Shown: piece by piece, positions 1 through 10,277 of the stretch
How the letters are laid out: every line of letters starts with the position of its first letter
Position numbering within the stretch: position 1 is the stretch's first letter
Source of the DNA: Mikania micrantha
Taxonomy: Eukaryota; Streptophyta; Magnoliopsida; Asterales; Asteraceae
Length of the DNA: 64,000 bases
Assembly: GCA_009363875.1 (NCBI GenBank)
Contig: CM018680.1
Span: 75,085,811 to 75,149,810, forward strand
Direction: 5' to 3'
Program-made: the position numbers and the translations under genes
The notes under the pieces: model-generated
Database searches by the model: none
Told to the model about the DNA's origin: nothing
What the model saw: the letters and a program-made list of their open reading frames with translations, nothing else

Positions 1-566
1 CCAAAAGTAGAATAAGATAAGGTTGGAATGGTGTGTTGGCATCTCATTTGTTGCTTGTAAACATGTGCCAATCATGAGATGGTCCATTCTCTTTGATGCC
101 AAAACAGCCAGTTTACTAAACCTGCCGCCATCAATATCTTATATTATCACTTAACTTGTTAATCATATTCTTAATCTACAATTAACAACCCTAATCATTA
201 TCACCAAACCAAATGACAGAAAACACATCAGACATCACATGATCACTACTAATAAACCACCTCTGGTTTCACCAGCATCACAGATTATAAAAACTTCAAG
301 ATGATCATGTGTCAAGTCTTGACTGGTCAATACAAGAATCTTGATGAATGGTGGGCACGAAGGCGTGGGTTGTTTCAAGAGGGGTTTAACCTTGATGACA
401 CTTTTCAACTCTAGATCTGACTTTGAGTTTATAATAATAATAAAAAATTAATAATATTATTATTAATAATATAAGGTTCCTTTGACATCTGGTAGTTTGA
501 GTTTTTTTATATATAAAGTCAATAGTATAGTGACTTCAAATTTCTATATCATTAAAACCCTCACCA
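1..566 (+). promoter_or_regulatory. Upstream region and 5' UTR of the ERF gene
   Basis: This A/T-rich stretch precedes the ERF start codon. A TATA-like sequence (atatataaag) lies at about 509-518, some 50 bases before the ATG. An A/T inverted-repeat-like tract (aataataat...attattatt) lies at 430-472. No other gene or mobile element is evident. The transcription start is inferred, not seen. Confidence 0.45.
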
Positions 567-1484
567 ATGGAGAATCATCAGTTCCAAAAGATGGAAGCTT
601 TTCTCAAGAAAGAACTAATCCCTTCTTGTTTTCAAGAAACCATGAAAGCAGCCCAAATCATGGGCAGTTGTAACGATCTTAACGGGCTAATGGGTCAACC
701 TGGAGATGTTAGTGGTTCAAGATCTTCATCATTATCGTCGTCATCCATGAATGGTTTGCCTTTTTTTCTTGAAACTCACACAAGTCAACTCTCACAAGCC
801 ACTGATCCATCTTCACAGCCTTTACTTAACAACGCCTCTAGATTCTCAAACCTAACTATGCTTTTATCAGAACCCAAGAATGTGACTGATATGCATCAAG
901 TCACATCCTTGGATTCCAACTTCTGGCTGAGAGCTATGAAGACTCAGCCAATGAAGTACACAGGGAGACGAAACATTGATACTACCCTTAGAAACACTTC
1001 AGTTTGTTCACCAGGGAAGCTTTTTAGAGGAGTAAGACAGAGGCATTGGGGAAAATGGGTGGCGGAAATTCGGTTGCCTAGAAACCGGACACGGGTTTGG
1101 CTTGGGACGTTCGAAACAGCAGAAGAAGCTGCTTTTGCATATGATACAGCTGCTTATCTGTTAAGGGGTGATTATGCACATTTAAATTTCCCAAATTTGA
1201 AGAACCAGTTGAAGGCTAATTCAGTAAATGGCCACACTGCAGCTCTTCTTGAAGCAAAGTTGCAAGCTTTATCATCTAATAAGAAGGGTAATGATGCATC
1301 ACCACCATCCTCAGAAATCAGTTTAGTGACAGAATCGCGTAAGGGTCATGGGTTAGAGAATCAAAAAAACAAGAAACCCATAGAAGCAGGGGATTCGGAT
1401 GGTGTCGAGGGTGTTCAGTTGAGCCGAATGCCATCCTTGGACATGGATATGATCTGGGATTCTATTCTAGTTTCTGATTCTTAA
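567..1484 (+). CDS. ERF062: AP2/ERF transcription factor, ERF062-like (RAP2.4 / DREB A-6 group)
   Basis: The gene encodes a 305-aa nuclear DNA-binding protein with one AP2/ERF domain at about residues 153-211. It starts FRGVRQRHWGKWVAEIRLP, and contains the WLGTFETAEEAA and AYDTAAYLLRG blocks typical of the family. Val and the neighbouring residues of the WVAEIRLP strand fit the DREB-type A-6/RAP2.4 group. The leader ending in KTQPMK just before the domain and the C-terminal block LSRMPSLDMDMIWD match what I recall of ERF062-type proteins; this is family knowledge, not a search result. The Ser-rich segment at residues 50-61 is low complexity. Members bind GCC/DRE-like elements and act in stress and developmental transcription. 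The frame has no intron, as is usual for this group. The ATG at 567 lies in a good plant context (accaATGg). An overlapping ATG at 482 is in another frame. The exact orthologue is inferred. Confidence 0.93.
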   Translation: MENHQFQKMEAFLKKELIPSCFQETMKAAQIMGSCNDLNGLMGQPGDVSGSRSSSLSSSSMNGLPFFLETHTSQLSQATDPSSQPLLNNASRFSNLTMLLSEPKNVTDMHQVTSLDSNFWLRAMKTQPMKYTGRRNIDTTLRNTSVCSPGKLFRGVRQRHWGKWVAEIRLPRNRTRVWLGTFETAEEAAFAYDTAAYLLRGDYAHLNFPNLKNQLKANSVNGHTAALLEAKLQALSSNKKGNDASPPSSEISLVTESRKGHGLENQKNKKPIEAGDSDGVEGVQLSRMPSLDMDMIWDSILVSDS

Positions 1485-1912
1485 CTAGATATGCATATTG
1501 TTCATAGTTTGTAATTTTCTTTTCTTTTGTTTTTTTTAAGGTGCATCAGCATTCATCTTCTCTTCAAATTGTTGCATTTTTGCTTCCTTTTTTTTATTTT
1601 TAGTTTTTTGTTCAGTTTTTTTAATCTTGATTCCAAGTTTTGGTGTTGGTAGTTTCAAGTGTTGATGGAGACCAATCTTATTTAAAGGGTTTGACTTTTT
1701 ATATTGAAATTAAATATGGGATTCTTAATTGTGGGAGTCACTTTCAATTTTTAGGATTTTCTGTATGGACCCTCAACTTTAAGCATCTACAATCTTCTTG
1801 AGCAGGTATTTTGGACCATATAAAAAAGTGGGCAGCAAGGGAGGGCCATCTCAATCAAGTTTTACAACTCATCCAAATTACTCTTATAAAGAAACAGGTT
1901 TAACGTTGACCT
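1485..1912. other. 3' UTR and intergenic spacer
   Basis: This stretch is T-rich sequence following the ERF stop codon, presumably the 3' UTR and terminator region. I see no coding potential or identifiable repeat in it. Confidence 0.4.
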
Positions 1913-2067
1913 AAAAAAGTCCCATTTTTTTGGGTGCCCAATCGTTGTTTTGTGCTTGAGGCCACCATTCGAGGGTATTCCCTCTTGATCTTGTAATCGG
2001 TTTTCTTGGTTGGTTTATAGTTTTCCAGGCAAAACCCGTTATCAAAAAAAAAAAAAAAAAGTCCCAT
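1913..2067 (+). mobile_element. SINE-like retroposon with poly(A) tail and target-site duplication
   Basis: The body at about 1926-2054 ends in TTATC followed by a run of about 17 A. It is flanked by a 13-bp direct repeat, aaaaaagtcccat, at 1913-1925 and 2055-2067. A poly(A) tail with a target duplication of this length is the signature of LINE-driven retroposition. No clear tRNA-type A and B boxes were found, so the head may be truncated. The same TTATC-A(n) ending occurs at about 11903 and 13387. Confidence 0.65.
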
Positions 2068-2118
2068 CTTCATAGTGAAAAATTACGATGATGCACAAAT
2101 GCTCGTCGGTATCATATA

Positions 2119-2230
2119 CATTTGACCTGACGAGTCATATTATCATATGTTTTTTCAAAGAAATCCTCCTACTCTCACAAGACTATACCATTTGACCTGA
2201 CGAGTCATATTATCATATGTTTTTTCAAAG
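2119..2230. repeat. Perfect 42-bp direct repeat
   Basis: The 42 bases at 2119-2160, beginning catttgacctgacgagtcat, recur without change at 2189-2230. The period is 70 bp and 28 bp of unrelated sequence lies between. The identity suggests a recent local duplication. Each copy has a TTGAC W-box core and a TGACG/TGACTCG-like site. Confidence 0.8.
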
Positions 2231-2469
2231 TTGATGGACCTCGTATGCAAATCTTGTTTCCTCTATTTGCATTTTTCCATCAACCTACTCTATCACCTTT
2301 GTAATCAACCCCCGACATAAATCCAAATTGATCCACCATAGCTTGAGTTTCTCGTCTCATCCTTATTTGGATCACCTTTCATATAATTAAAAAAATACAA
2401 CTCAAGAGCTTAATTCCCATGTAGTTACCACAGGATAACCACTACTCTAGCACTGATCTGACATCTAAC

Positions 2470-2606
2470 CAATTTTGAGCTGGAGACTTTTTCGAAGCAG
2501 CCTCTCTATCTCAACTGGGATAGGGCTAAGGTTTGTCTCGACTCTTCCTCCCAAACCATACTAAAGAATTAAAATATATTGGGTAAGTTTGTTTGTTTAG
2601 TCCTCA
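2470..2606 (+). mobile_element. Au-like SINE fragment
   Basis: The sequence contains the block agcagcctctctatct, then taaggtttgtct, cttcctcccaaaccatac, and ends tattgggtaagtttgtttg. This order resembles the 3' half of the widespread plant Au-type SINE (…cagcctctctacc…ctgggtatgttgttg). A better preserved copy is at 12498-12632. The tRNA-like head is not recognisable. Confidence 0.6.
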
Positions 2607-3057
2607 TAAACCGACCTGTGTAATGAACTAATTTTAGTTAAGCAACATGAACGTAACCCACTTTATTAAAAGCGTTAGTATAACAACACAAAACCTGATT
2701 AATTCTGTATAGTGTCATGAATGGTCACCCCTATGCTATTAAGTTGGACTGGAATCAGATTGGATCTGAACCATGACTGGATTAAACGGATCACAACCTG
2801 ACATGTTAGTTAACAAAATCATGATTTGACCCATGATTTAGCAAATCTTAAAAGATGGACCAAAAGAAAAGAATGAAAGAAATAACTAAAATTTGGTCAA
2901 ACTAAACTAACAGTACTGATTTTGTTCAAGTTTGGAGTACCAACCGAAACATAAAGCATACTAAAAGTCAAATTCTAAAAGCAACCGTTTAGAAGAAAGT
3001 CTTATGAGATAGAAGTCTTGAACCTACTATTTCTCGTGTCAAAAAGTCTAATCTTGA
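2607..3057. other. Intergenic, nothing identified
   Basis: This is A/T-rich sequence with no supported gene. It is probably downstream flank of the HMGB15-like gene, which ends on the minus strand at 3262. Confidence 0.4.
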
Positions 3058-3261
3058 TCAGAATGATCTTGTGCCTTGGGTTCTCCAAATGTTCAATTTT
3101 TCATCAGTTTCATAGAATTTTTCCAAATTTTGGCCTCTGTTGTCAGTTGATTTCGTTTTGTTTTCAACAATAATATCAGAAATCATTGGTTCATCATCAG
3201 GACCCTTATAATCTTGATTTGATTCATTTTCTTGAACATGTTGTTAACAAAGGTTCATCCC
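3058..3261 (-). other. 3' UTR with an open tail in frame with HMGB15-like CDS
   Basis: The minus-strand CDS stops with TAG at 3264-3262 and meets an in-frame TAA six codons later. After that the same frame stays open for about 61 codons (from CAA at about 3243 to TGA at 3060-3058). The translation is hydrophilic and rich in Asp, Glu, Asn and Lys, like the acidic tail upstream. It may be the former C-terminus now beyond a stop, or chance. Confidence 0.4.
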
Positions 3262-6200
3262 CTAGATAGACATTGGCTTCTGCTGAGCAGATTCATCAAG
3301 AAACACCACATGATCATCTTCAGTATTGAATGACTCTTTATGCTCTATTTCACTATTTTCCGCTCCCATTTCAAGATTCGGATCCATACCTGTAGTTTCC
3401 TCTCCGACTTCAAAGCTGCTATTGTCGTCATCATCATCACAATGCTCAGAATGCGACTCATCTGCATGAATTTTATGAGAATTTCCATCATTGTCTTCCA
3501 TATTTGTGTCCATCATTAAATACTGTTGCTGTAGAGGCACTGAAGTGGTTAAAACTGGCCCTTTTTTAAAATTCTCTCTGTAGTTTACCATTTCACTTTT
3601 GTATCTTTCCTTATCTTTCACCGCCTTTTCCTGGTATACCTAAATTAAGAAACACTCCGTTACATATGAACCAATAAAAACTAAACAAAAAGATTTTTAT
3701 TTTTTTAATTTTAAAAGTTGCATACGTAACAAACAGAACCAATCCACAGCCCTTTTGTTTATATGGGTCAATTCAGGTTTGTATTTTATCTCAAATGGTG
3801 CACACAAGTAAAATAACATAATAAAAAAGAAAAATAAAATGATTCGAATGTCACACAAGGTATAGTTTTATTCAAAAATTACACGCAAAAAGGATCAACC
3901 CAATCCAATCTGACCCAACCTGTAACTCAGTACCCACTTTGGACAAATACATTTGTATCAACCCAACTGACCCATTTGGGTCTGCACCATAAAGGACCCA
4001 TTTTCACCTGCACCATTAAGAACATGTTTTGACCTGAACCCATTTAGACCATTTACCCCACCAGCCTACTCACCGCCTTTTCAGCTTCAGTTAATTTGTT
4101 CCACTCTTCACCAACCATCCTGCTGATGGCTCTGTCTTTACCCGTGTTAAGTAATCTGAGTCTGGCATGTTGTTCAGCAAAAAAGAAATTATACCCACTT
4201 CTGTTAGGTTTTGGTTGAGCAGGATCCCTCTTTCTTATTTCAGATTTCTTCCTACGTCTACGCCTACACCTAACCGCGGTTAAACCTTGACTTGCATCCA
4301 TGCACACTTGACCCTCGTGTTTTGGTATTTCATACAACGGGGTTTGCACGGTTTGATAAAGGACACCTTGTAACTGCTCTCCACCTATTCTCACAGTACA
4401 AAGATACCCATTTTCAAATTTCCCATCCAGTACACCTGTTACCGGTAAGCCTATAGATGATTCTGGAGAGCCTGCATTGTTACATTTAACAGTTCTAATC
4501 ACTTTAAATGTAAAAACAAAGAACAAAATGTCACACAGAGACAAAAAGAAAGTGATTAGGGGTGTCTGGATTTATGTTCTGAATATAAGGGTGTGAACAA
4601 TCCAGTTCGGCTGGTTTTGACAAAGATTATGGGCCAAATGCTAACTACGGTTTTGAAAAACTGCAAACCAAACTAGCACGTTGGTAGTGTTGGCTGGACT
4701 GGATTTGTAAACAAGATGCAAAATCGGTAGTTTGTATTAAATTTTGAAGAATGATAAAGATGTTACTGTTGTCAAATGCATAATTGCGTGTTCCAGTAAA
4801 AATAAATATATAGATACATATGAACTAATAAACATAAATGGTCAGCGCTAATTCCAAACTGGGAACCGAACCGTATAAATCTTAAACCGGCTGATTTGCT
4901 TCAGTTAGGGTTTGTTCAACGATTTATGAAGACCCCTATCTAAAGATATCTAAAATAATCAGTCAATTCCAAAGTAGCTGCAATAAATTAATCGCGAAAG
5001 GGTAAAAACAAAATTACCTAATTGCCATAATTTAACTTCAATCACAAAATCTATATCTTAATTTTCCACAAAAATGTTTGCTCTGGTCATTTAACGTAAC
5101 AAGTAAAATAATCAAAAATTTTCAAACACTCAAACGGTTGATTATCTTAGATATTACAACTTCAAACAGAAAATGTATATCTAAACACTTATATCCTACA
5201 TCATATTTTTTTACAGATGACTCCTGATTATTCAAAATCGCATAAATTGCTTTCAAAACACATTCTTAAAACCCACAGAAAGGTCATTTTATAATAAAAA
5301 TTAACAAAAAAAAAAAAGGAAAGTTTTAAAGATGATAGTGACCTTTAGGCAATGACTGATCTGTAAGCATCCTCTGCTTCTTCACCGGTGAGTCTTGAAT
5401 TTCAGGTAATGCAAGCATGGGTTGACTGGTTCCAGATGTTGAAGTGAGTGTAGTTTTTGTACTCTCCCAAGTATCTAAGGAAATAAATTATTAAAACCAA
5501 AATTCAGGCATATAATGTTAGTTAGTGTGAGAATTAAGCAGTGTGCACACACCAGTAGGAACAGGAGTCCATGCTTTAGCCTTGAAATAATAAACTTGTT
5601 CAAAGTGATGAACAAGTGACATATAATACTTCCTCAGGATAAAAGAAGCATTTGTAGCAGAGGGTGGAAAGTCGAAACAATTGGTCACCTCCCTCCATTT
5701 CTTCTCTTCAAGAACCTGAATTTTAATTTTCACAAAGATATAGAAACATGTAACCAAAATGAGAGAACTAACTAGCCAAGAAAGTAATGGGGTGTTTGTA
5801 TGCGTTTTGAAAGTAAATAATTGATAACCAAATAATTAAACATCAGAAAATAGTGTTTGGAAGTGCCTTTTGGGGTTAAAATTGTAATGATGATTTATTA
5901 AATTGCTTTGTAATTCTTAGATAGTTAAGAAATCAGCTAATCAGTTCCAAAACACAAGTCCAAACACCCCTAAAGAAGTATGATCAAGGGTACCTTTTTA
6001 ATGCCTCCACGAGAAGTAACTTCCATAAACAGGCGATGCAAATCTAAATCCCTGCCACCAACAATGGGAATCCTACAAATAAAAACATATTAGAATATTT
6101 TCAAGAACCTCGAGAAACTCATAATCCTTTTTTTGGTAACCATGAGAGCCCGTTAACAGAAAACTCATAACCTCATAGGAACCCACCAATACTCAGCTAA

Positions 6201-7574
6201 CCAACAGGATAACGTAAAACACAGCTTGTGATGGGCAGGTGGCCTTCAAGAGGATTAATAACAGAAAACCAGTATACAAATATCGGATTCGAGCCTGAGA
6301 CCTCTGCCAGAGGGACTCAAACACTTACTAATATGTCATCCCCTTGAAGTTTCATAACAGATAAGCTAATTAGCTAATAATTGGAATACAATCATAAGCA
6401 TGACTATAATATATCGTACGACAAGTATAGTTTTCAACATCAAATTTACATAAGCACGAAATTAGACGGTAAAGGCTTACTTAAATTTGGTCCCCATAGC
6501 AGCATGAAATTTACCAAGAATATCCATGAACAATTTTGGACCAGCAATAACATCTTTATATTGAGCAATGGGGGGTGGATACAAGAAACACTGCATAGCT
6601 TTTTCACTAACTGAAACTGAATTTTTGTTCTCCGCCGAAGATGATGCTGCCATTGTCTCCTTACCACAGCAACTTCCGATAGCTGAGCCGGCTTGTTCCT
6701 CCACCTTCACATCAATCTACCACCTGTTTACTTACTGAACACACATAAAGACAAAATAAAGCTACAATCACATAAGCAGAAAATAGCAAAAAATTGAAAT
6801 TAAGCACACATTACATACAAAACTGCCCTAGATTCATATCAGATTTCATCATAATTATCGATTTCTTTGAAGTTTCAAGGATCATAACTACAAATTAGGA
6901 ACCTCTTTAAACTCTGATAAAAGATTACCTAAATTCTCTCTCACAGAACTGGATTTGCAGGTGCAGGCCAACTACAATACATACTTTTTACATTCTAAAC
7001 ATATAATCAAATGACAACAAACAGCTTTTAAAATATAAACAGTTATGAATCAAAATAAGATTATATTCACAAAAACTGAAAAAAAAAAAAATCTTAATAT
7101 CTCCAAAAAGATTGCATGTTTTTACAAATAAATACAAATTACACTGGAGTTGATTATAAACACGGGTTAAACTCCGACCTGTTACCCAAAACTGAAAATG
7201 TTAAAAGCCATTGAATACAAATGGATTCAAAATTGGATTTTTGTTACATTCAAATGCAAATCGTACTTGCAAAATTAAAAAAATATAACACAAAAACCAA
7301 AAAGAAAAAAGACAATCGAAGACGAAGAGAGATCTGTCGTGTGGGGCTAACCAAAGTGAAGATTTAATCATTGATTGAAATAAAAGCAAAAAGATCCCTA
7401 CTTTTTTTTTTATGAAAGATTACACATTTGCTCAAGAACAGTAATGGGGTTTTAAAATTTTCCTGTGGGTCGCTGAAAAACATAACCTTGATTAAATTAA
7501 TGACAAAATACATGCATAAATTAAAAAACCCAGATGAAAAAATGCGAAAAAAAACTTACCAAAGACTGTGACAT
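3262..7574 (-). CDS. HMGB15: ARID and HMG-box DNA-binding protein, HMGB15-like (seven exons)
   Basis: The predicted protein is a 466-aa nuclear protein combining an ARID DNA-binding domain with an HMG box. Coding exons are 7574-7560, 6716-6481, 6072-5994, 5715-5553, 5474-5343, 4471-4074 and 3639-3262. Every junction is GT-AG, and the total of 1401 nt is divisible by three. ARID lies at about residues 50-157 (YPPPIAQYKDV, GGRDLDLHRLFMEVTSRGG, then KKWREV, FPPSATNASF and LRKYY). A middle block (GVLDGKFENGYLCTV) is conserved in the family, a basic RRRRRKK run follows, and the HMG box lies at about 289-362 (NRSGYNFFFAEQHARL, then GEEWNKL). The tail after VPLQQQ is acidic. Family members are about 450 aa, bind A/T-rich DNA and act with transcription factors in pollen and jasmonate programmes. 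Exon 1 (MSQSL) is small and less certain; Met at 6653 is an alternative start. Introns carry several transposons. Confidence 0.9.
3700..4060. repeat. Intronic repeat with degenerate 'tgacccattt' motifs
   Basis: Within the last intron of the HMGB15-like gene there are repeated gaccca/tgaccc words (about 3900-4055). They resemble the family of hAT-like repeats seen at 11442 and 52016. No terminal repeats or target duplication were found, so this is a degenerate fragment at best. Confidence 0.35.
4557..4942. mobile_element. hAT-like MITE in an intron
   Basis: The sequence begins TAGGGGTGTCT and ends GAAGACCCCTA. Its inverted termini share TAGGGGT and partly the following bases, as in short non-autonomous hAT elements. 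The interior has ccagttcggctgg and ggaaccgaaccg words. No convincing 8-bp target duplication was found. It lies in the intron between exons 5 and 6 of the HMGB15-like gene. Confidence 0.4.
5787..5972. mobile_element. hAT-like MITE in an intron
   Basis: The 186-bp element has a perfect 10-bp terminal inverted repeat, GGGGTGTTTG at the left and CAAACACCCC at the right. It is flanked by similar 8-mers agaaagta (5779-5786) and aagaagta (5973-5980), which match at six of eight positions and may be a decayed hAT target duplication. It lies in the intron between exons 3 and 4 of the HMGB15-like gene. Confidence 0.6.
6124..6350 (-). mobile_element. tRNA-derived SINE in an intron (minus orientation)
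   Basis: On the minus strand a Pol III B-box-like sequence, GGCTCGAATCC, lies at 6295-6285. A possible A-box region (tattagtaagtg) lies 40-50 bases upstream of it, and a short A-rich tail at about 6133-6127. This is the layout of a plant tRNA-SINE. It sits in intron 2 of the HMGB15-like gene in the gene's own orientation. Confidence 0.55.
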
Positions 7575-8400
7575 GGTGAATTCGCAGAAATTGGATATGG
7601 AAAAGCTTTTTAATGGAACGAGGGTTTGGTGAAATATGTATCGTGTAAACTATATTAACCTTTTCTTTTCGATATTAACATTCATGGTGATAATGTTTCT
7701 TGAAGGGGGATATGAAATAAGCTTTTTAATATAGGAGGTTATATTGATTTTTGAAATTACCTTTTTGCCCTTTATATCACTGGTTTTAAATTTTCACATA
7801 TCAAATTGTGAAGAGAAGATTTGGGTATTTTGGTAACTTTGATGACTGAAATCTCTCTTTTTATTTTGTGGGTTATTTTCCTTGTTTTTATCACCATTAA
7901 ATGATCAAATATAATGCAAAAATAAGTGCTTATGTTGTGGCCTATAATTTTAGTAGAAATTAATTTATTAAAATTTTATGTATTTATTATTATCACTAGA
8001 TTGGTATTTCACTATTTCGTATTTAATAACGAAAATTTAGAATTATTTCATGATTTTTTTTAATATTAAACATGATTAAAATTATGTATATGTTAATTTT
8101 TTAAGCAATAATAATTTAATATTTTTAATCATTTGTTTTTTAAAAGTTTATTTTTTTAAACAGTTCATTTTAGAAATATCATTTTTCACAAAAATAACAA
8201 TTTTTACAAAAGATATAGGCTATTACACGTGTTACAAGAGTTAGCGATAAAGACTAATAAATCTATTAAACAATATTTTGAGATACCATATGATCAAAAT
8301 ACATATAATTAATAATTTAATTAAACAGTTTCATTTGTTTAAAACTTTACCTTTCAAAAAGTTTTTTTAAAGATATTATTTAAAAAATTGTTTTGAAATT
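7575..8400. other. 5' flank of HMGB15-like gene, A/T-rich spacer
   Basis: The first part is presumably the 5' UTR and promoter of the minus-strand HMGB15-like gene. No clear TATA box was singled out. The rest is very A/T-rich with no coding potential. Confidence 0.35.
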
Positions 8401-8430
8401 GATAATTTTATCTAAATATATGCTCTTATC

Positions 8431-8436
<6 letters not shown>

Positions 8437-8463
<27 letters not shown>
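8437..8463. repeat. TA dinucleotide microsatellite
   Basis: This is an uninterrupted (TA)n run of about 26 bases in A/T-rich spacer. Such runs border many of the foldback elements elsewhere in the window, but none is attached here. Confidence 0.8.
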
Positions 8464-8465
<2 letters not shown>

Positions 8466-8608
8466 CACGAGTTGAATAAATAAAATATTAAAAATTTAGT
8501 ATTATAAATTTACAAAGCATACAATGATCAATTTGAAATAAAAATAGTTCTGCAATTATTTATAATTAGTAATTTGAGTAATGAAACAATAATAGTAATC
8601 TTTTTAAC

Positions 8609-8922
8609 TTTTGTTTTCAAAAGTTTTCTTTTTAAACATTTAGTTTAGAAAAACGTTTTTTGAAAATTGTTATTTTTCAATAATTATTTCATTGTTTAAA
8701 AACTTTGATTTCAAATTATTATTTTTGAAAAAAAGTTCTTTTACAAAAGAAATTAACAAAAAAATTGTTTTTAAATGTTATTTTTAAAAGTTTTCTTTTG
8801 AAACATTTTGTTTAAAAAATGTTTTTTTGAAAAATGTTATTTTTTTAATAATTATCTCATTGTTTAAAAACTTTGATTCCAAATTATTATTTTTGAAAAA
8901 AAGTTCTTTCACAAAAGAAAAT
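8609..8922. repeat. Two imperfect tandem copies of an A/T-rich block
   Basis: The block at about 8609-8754 is repeated at about 8777-8922. Shared words include attgtttaaaaactttgatt and attatttttgaaaaaaagtt in the same order and spacing. Divergence is moderate, with single-base changes and small indels. Function is unknown; it is probably decayed transposon sequence. Confidence 0.65.
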
Positions 8923-9453
8923 TTATTTATAAAAATCGTATTTTAAATTTTTCTTTTTTTTAATTTTAGGAAAGTTTGCTCTAAAAAATTTCTTGTTTTA
9001 TAAAAATTTGATTTTTTTATAATAAATTGATTTTTTAAAAGGTGTTTTTTAAGCTTAAGATTTTTTTCGTAAATTAAGAAATATTTTTTATCGAAAAAGG
9101 TATAAAGAATATAATTAATGTTTAACATTTTTATTTAATATGGGAAAAAACTGAAAAATTTGTGTGGTAATACTTTAACAATTTGACTGTGTTCACTTTT
9201 ATTTTATTTATTAGTATAAAAATTGTTTTCTTTTTATTTTTATTTTGTCATGTCTTATTTTCATTAAACCATAAACATAGGAATGTGACTATCATATATA
9301 AAACAAAAAACAAAAAACAAGTGATCATGATTAATAAATGAAGATACATGGTCATGAGTTGATCGCCCAAATTAATGATCGGCAAGTTTATGCATTAATA
9401 GTGGATCAAAGAATTTCTTACTTATTGTTTATAAATCTATATCTATATTTATA

Positions 9454-9762
9454 TCTATAGTATATAATAAATAAAGGTTTGGTGAGACATATGTCACCAT
9501 TGTAGACAACCTAAAAATTAGATTTTCCGCTTCTCTCTTATATTAATTGTTTGTAAATCATCTTTTATTATATTTTGATTTTTCTTATTTATCTTCTATT
9601 AAATAGTAACAATTTTATTCAATTTAACAAATAATATTATTACATCATAAGAGATATTTTTTTTTTGTAGAAAGTCTTTGAAAAATATGTAAGATGTTAT
9701 TTAAAATAAATAATTTTAAATTTTATTTGTTTAATCTGTGTATTACACATGTATTTACCTAG
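9454..9762 (+). mobile_element. Short non-autonomous Helitron
   Basis: The element starts TCTATAGTATATAATAAATA after an A. It ends with a small hairpin GTGTATTACAC (9738-9748), a 10-nt gap and CTAG (9759-9762) before a T. Insertion between A and T, 5' TC, 3' hairpin and CTRR end are the Helitron hallmarks. About 290 bp of it is repeated at 22785-23065. The exact 5' end could be up to 20 bases further left. Confidence 0.65.
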
Positions 9763-9957
9763 TTGATTAATGGATCTAAAAATTTATTACTTCTAAATCA
9801 TTAGACAAACAGTAGCCAATATACAAGGATTTCTGAATCTTAAAGTATGATATTAAAACAAAAAAAAAATACATTTAGTGTAATGAAAGAATAAAACAAA
9901 ATAAAAGTACTTTACGATTCAATAACATTTATCTTATATCATTTTATTAGCTATATG

Positions 9958-10269
9958 TAGACATGCACAAAAAAAAACGGTTAACCCAACCGGTACCGGT
10001 TACGCACCGGTTTTTAAACCGGTTATTGGAATCTGGTTTAGGTTTTTGAAAAAACCGGCGGTTTAGGACCGGTTTGAAGTTTCAAGAGACCAAACCGGTT
10101 AACCGATGTAACTTAGGAAAAAATTGGTTATTTAGCGGTTAACCGGTTTCGGTTATATATCGGTTTCGGTTTTAGATCTTGTAAAACCGGTTGCCAGACT
10201 TTGACCGGTTAACCGGTTCGGTTATTTCAAAACCGGTTTTCCACCGGTTAACCGGTTTGTGCTCCTCTA
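9958..10269. mobile_element. 312-bp non-autonomous hAT element rich in AACCGGTT
   Basis: The termini TAGACATGCACAAA and its partner TTTGTGCTCCTCTA match in 11 of 14 positions. A perfect 8-bp target duplication, GCTATATG, flanks the element (9950-9957 and 10270-10277), which is diagnostic of hAT insertion. The interior is packed with ACCGGTT/AACCGG words on both strands, giving strong potential for folding. It carries no coding region. Confidence 0.85.
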
Positions 10270-10277
10270 GCTATATG

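Noticed and set aside
482..673. 63-codon open frame overlapping the start of the ERF gene
   Set aside because: It is in another frame of the same strand, starts within the promoter/5' UTR and shows no family features.
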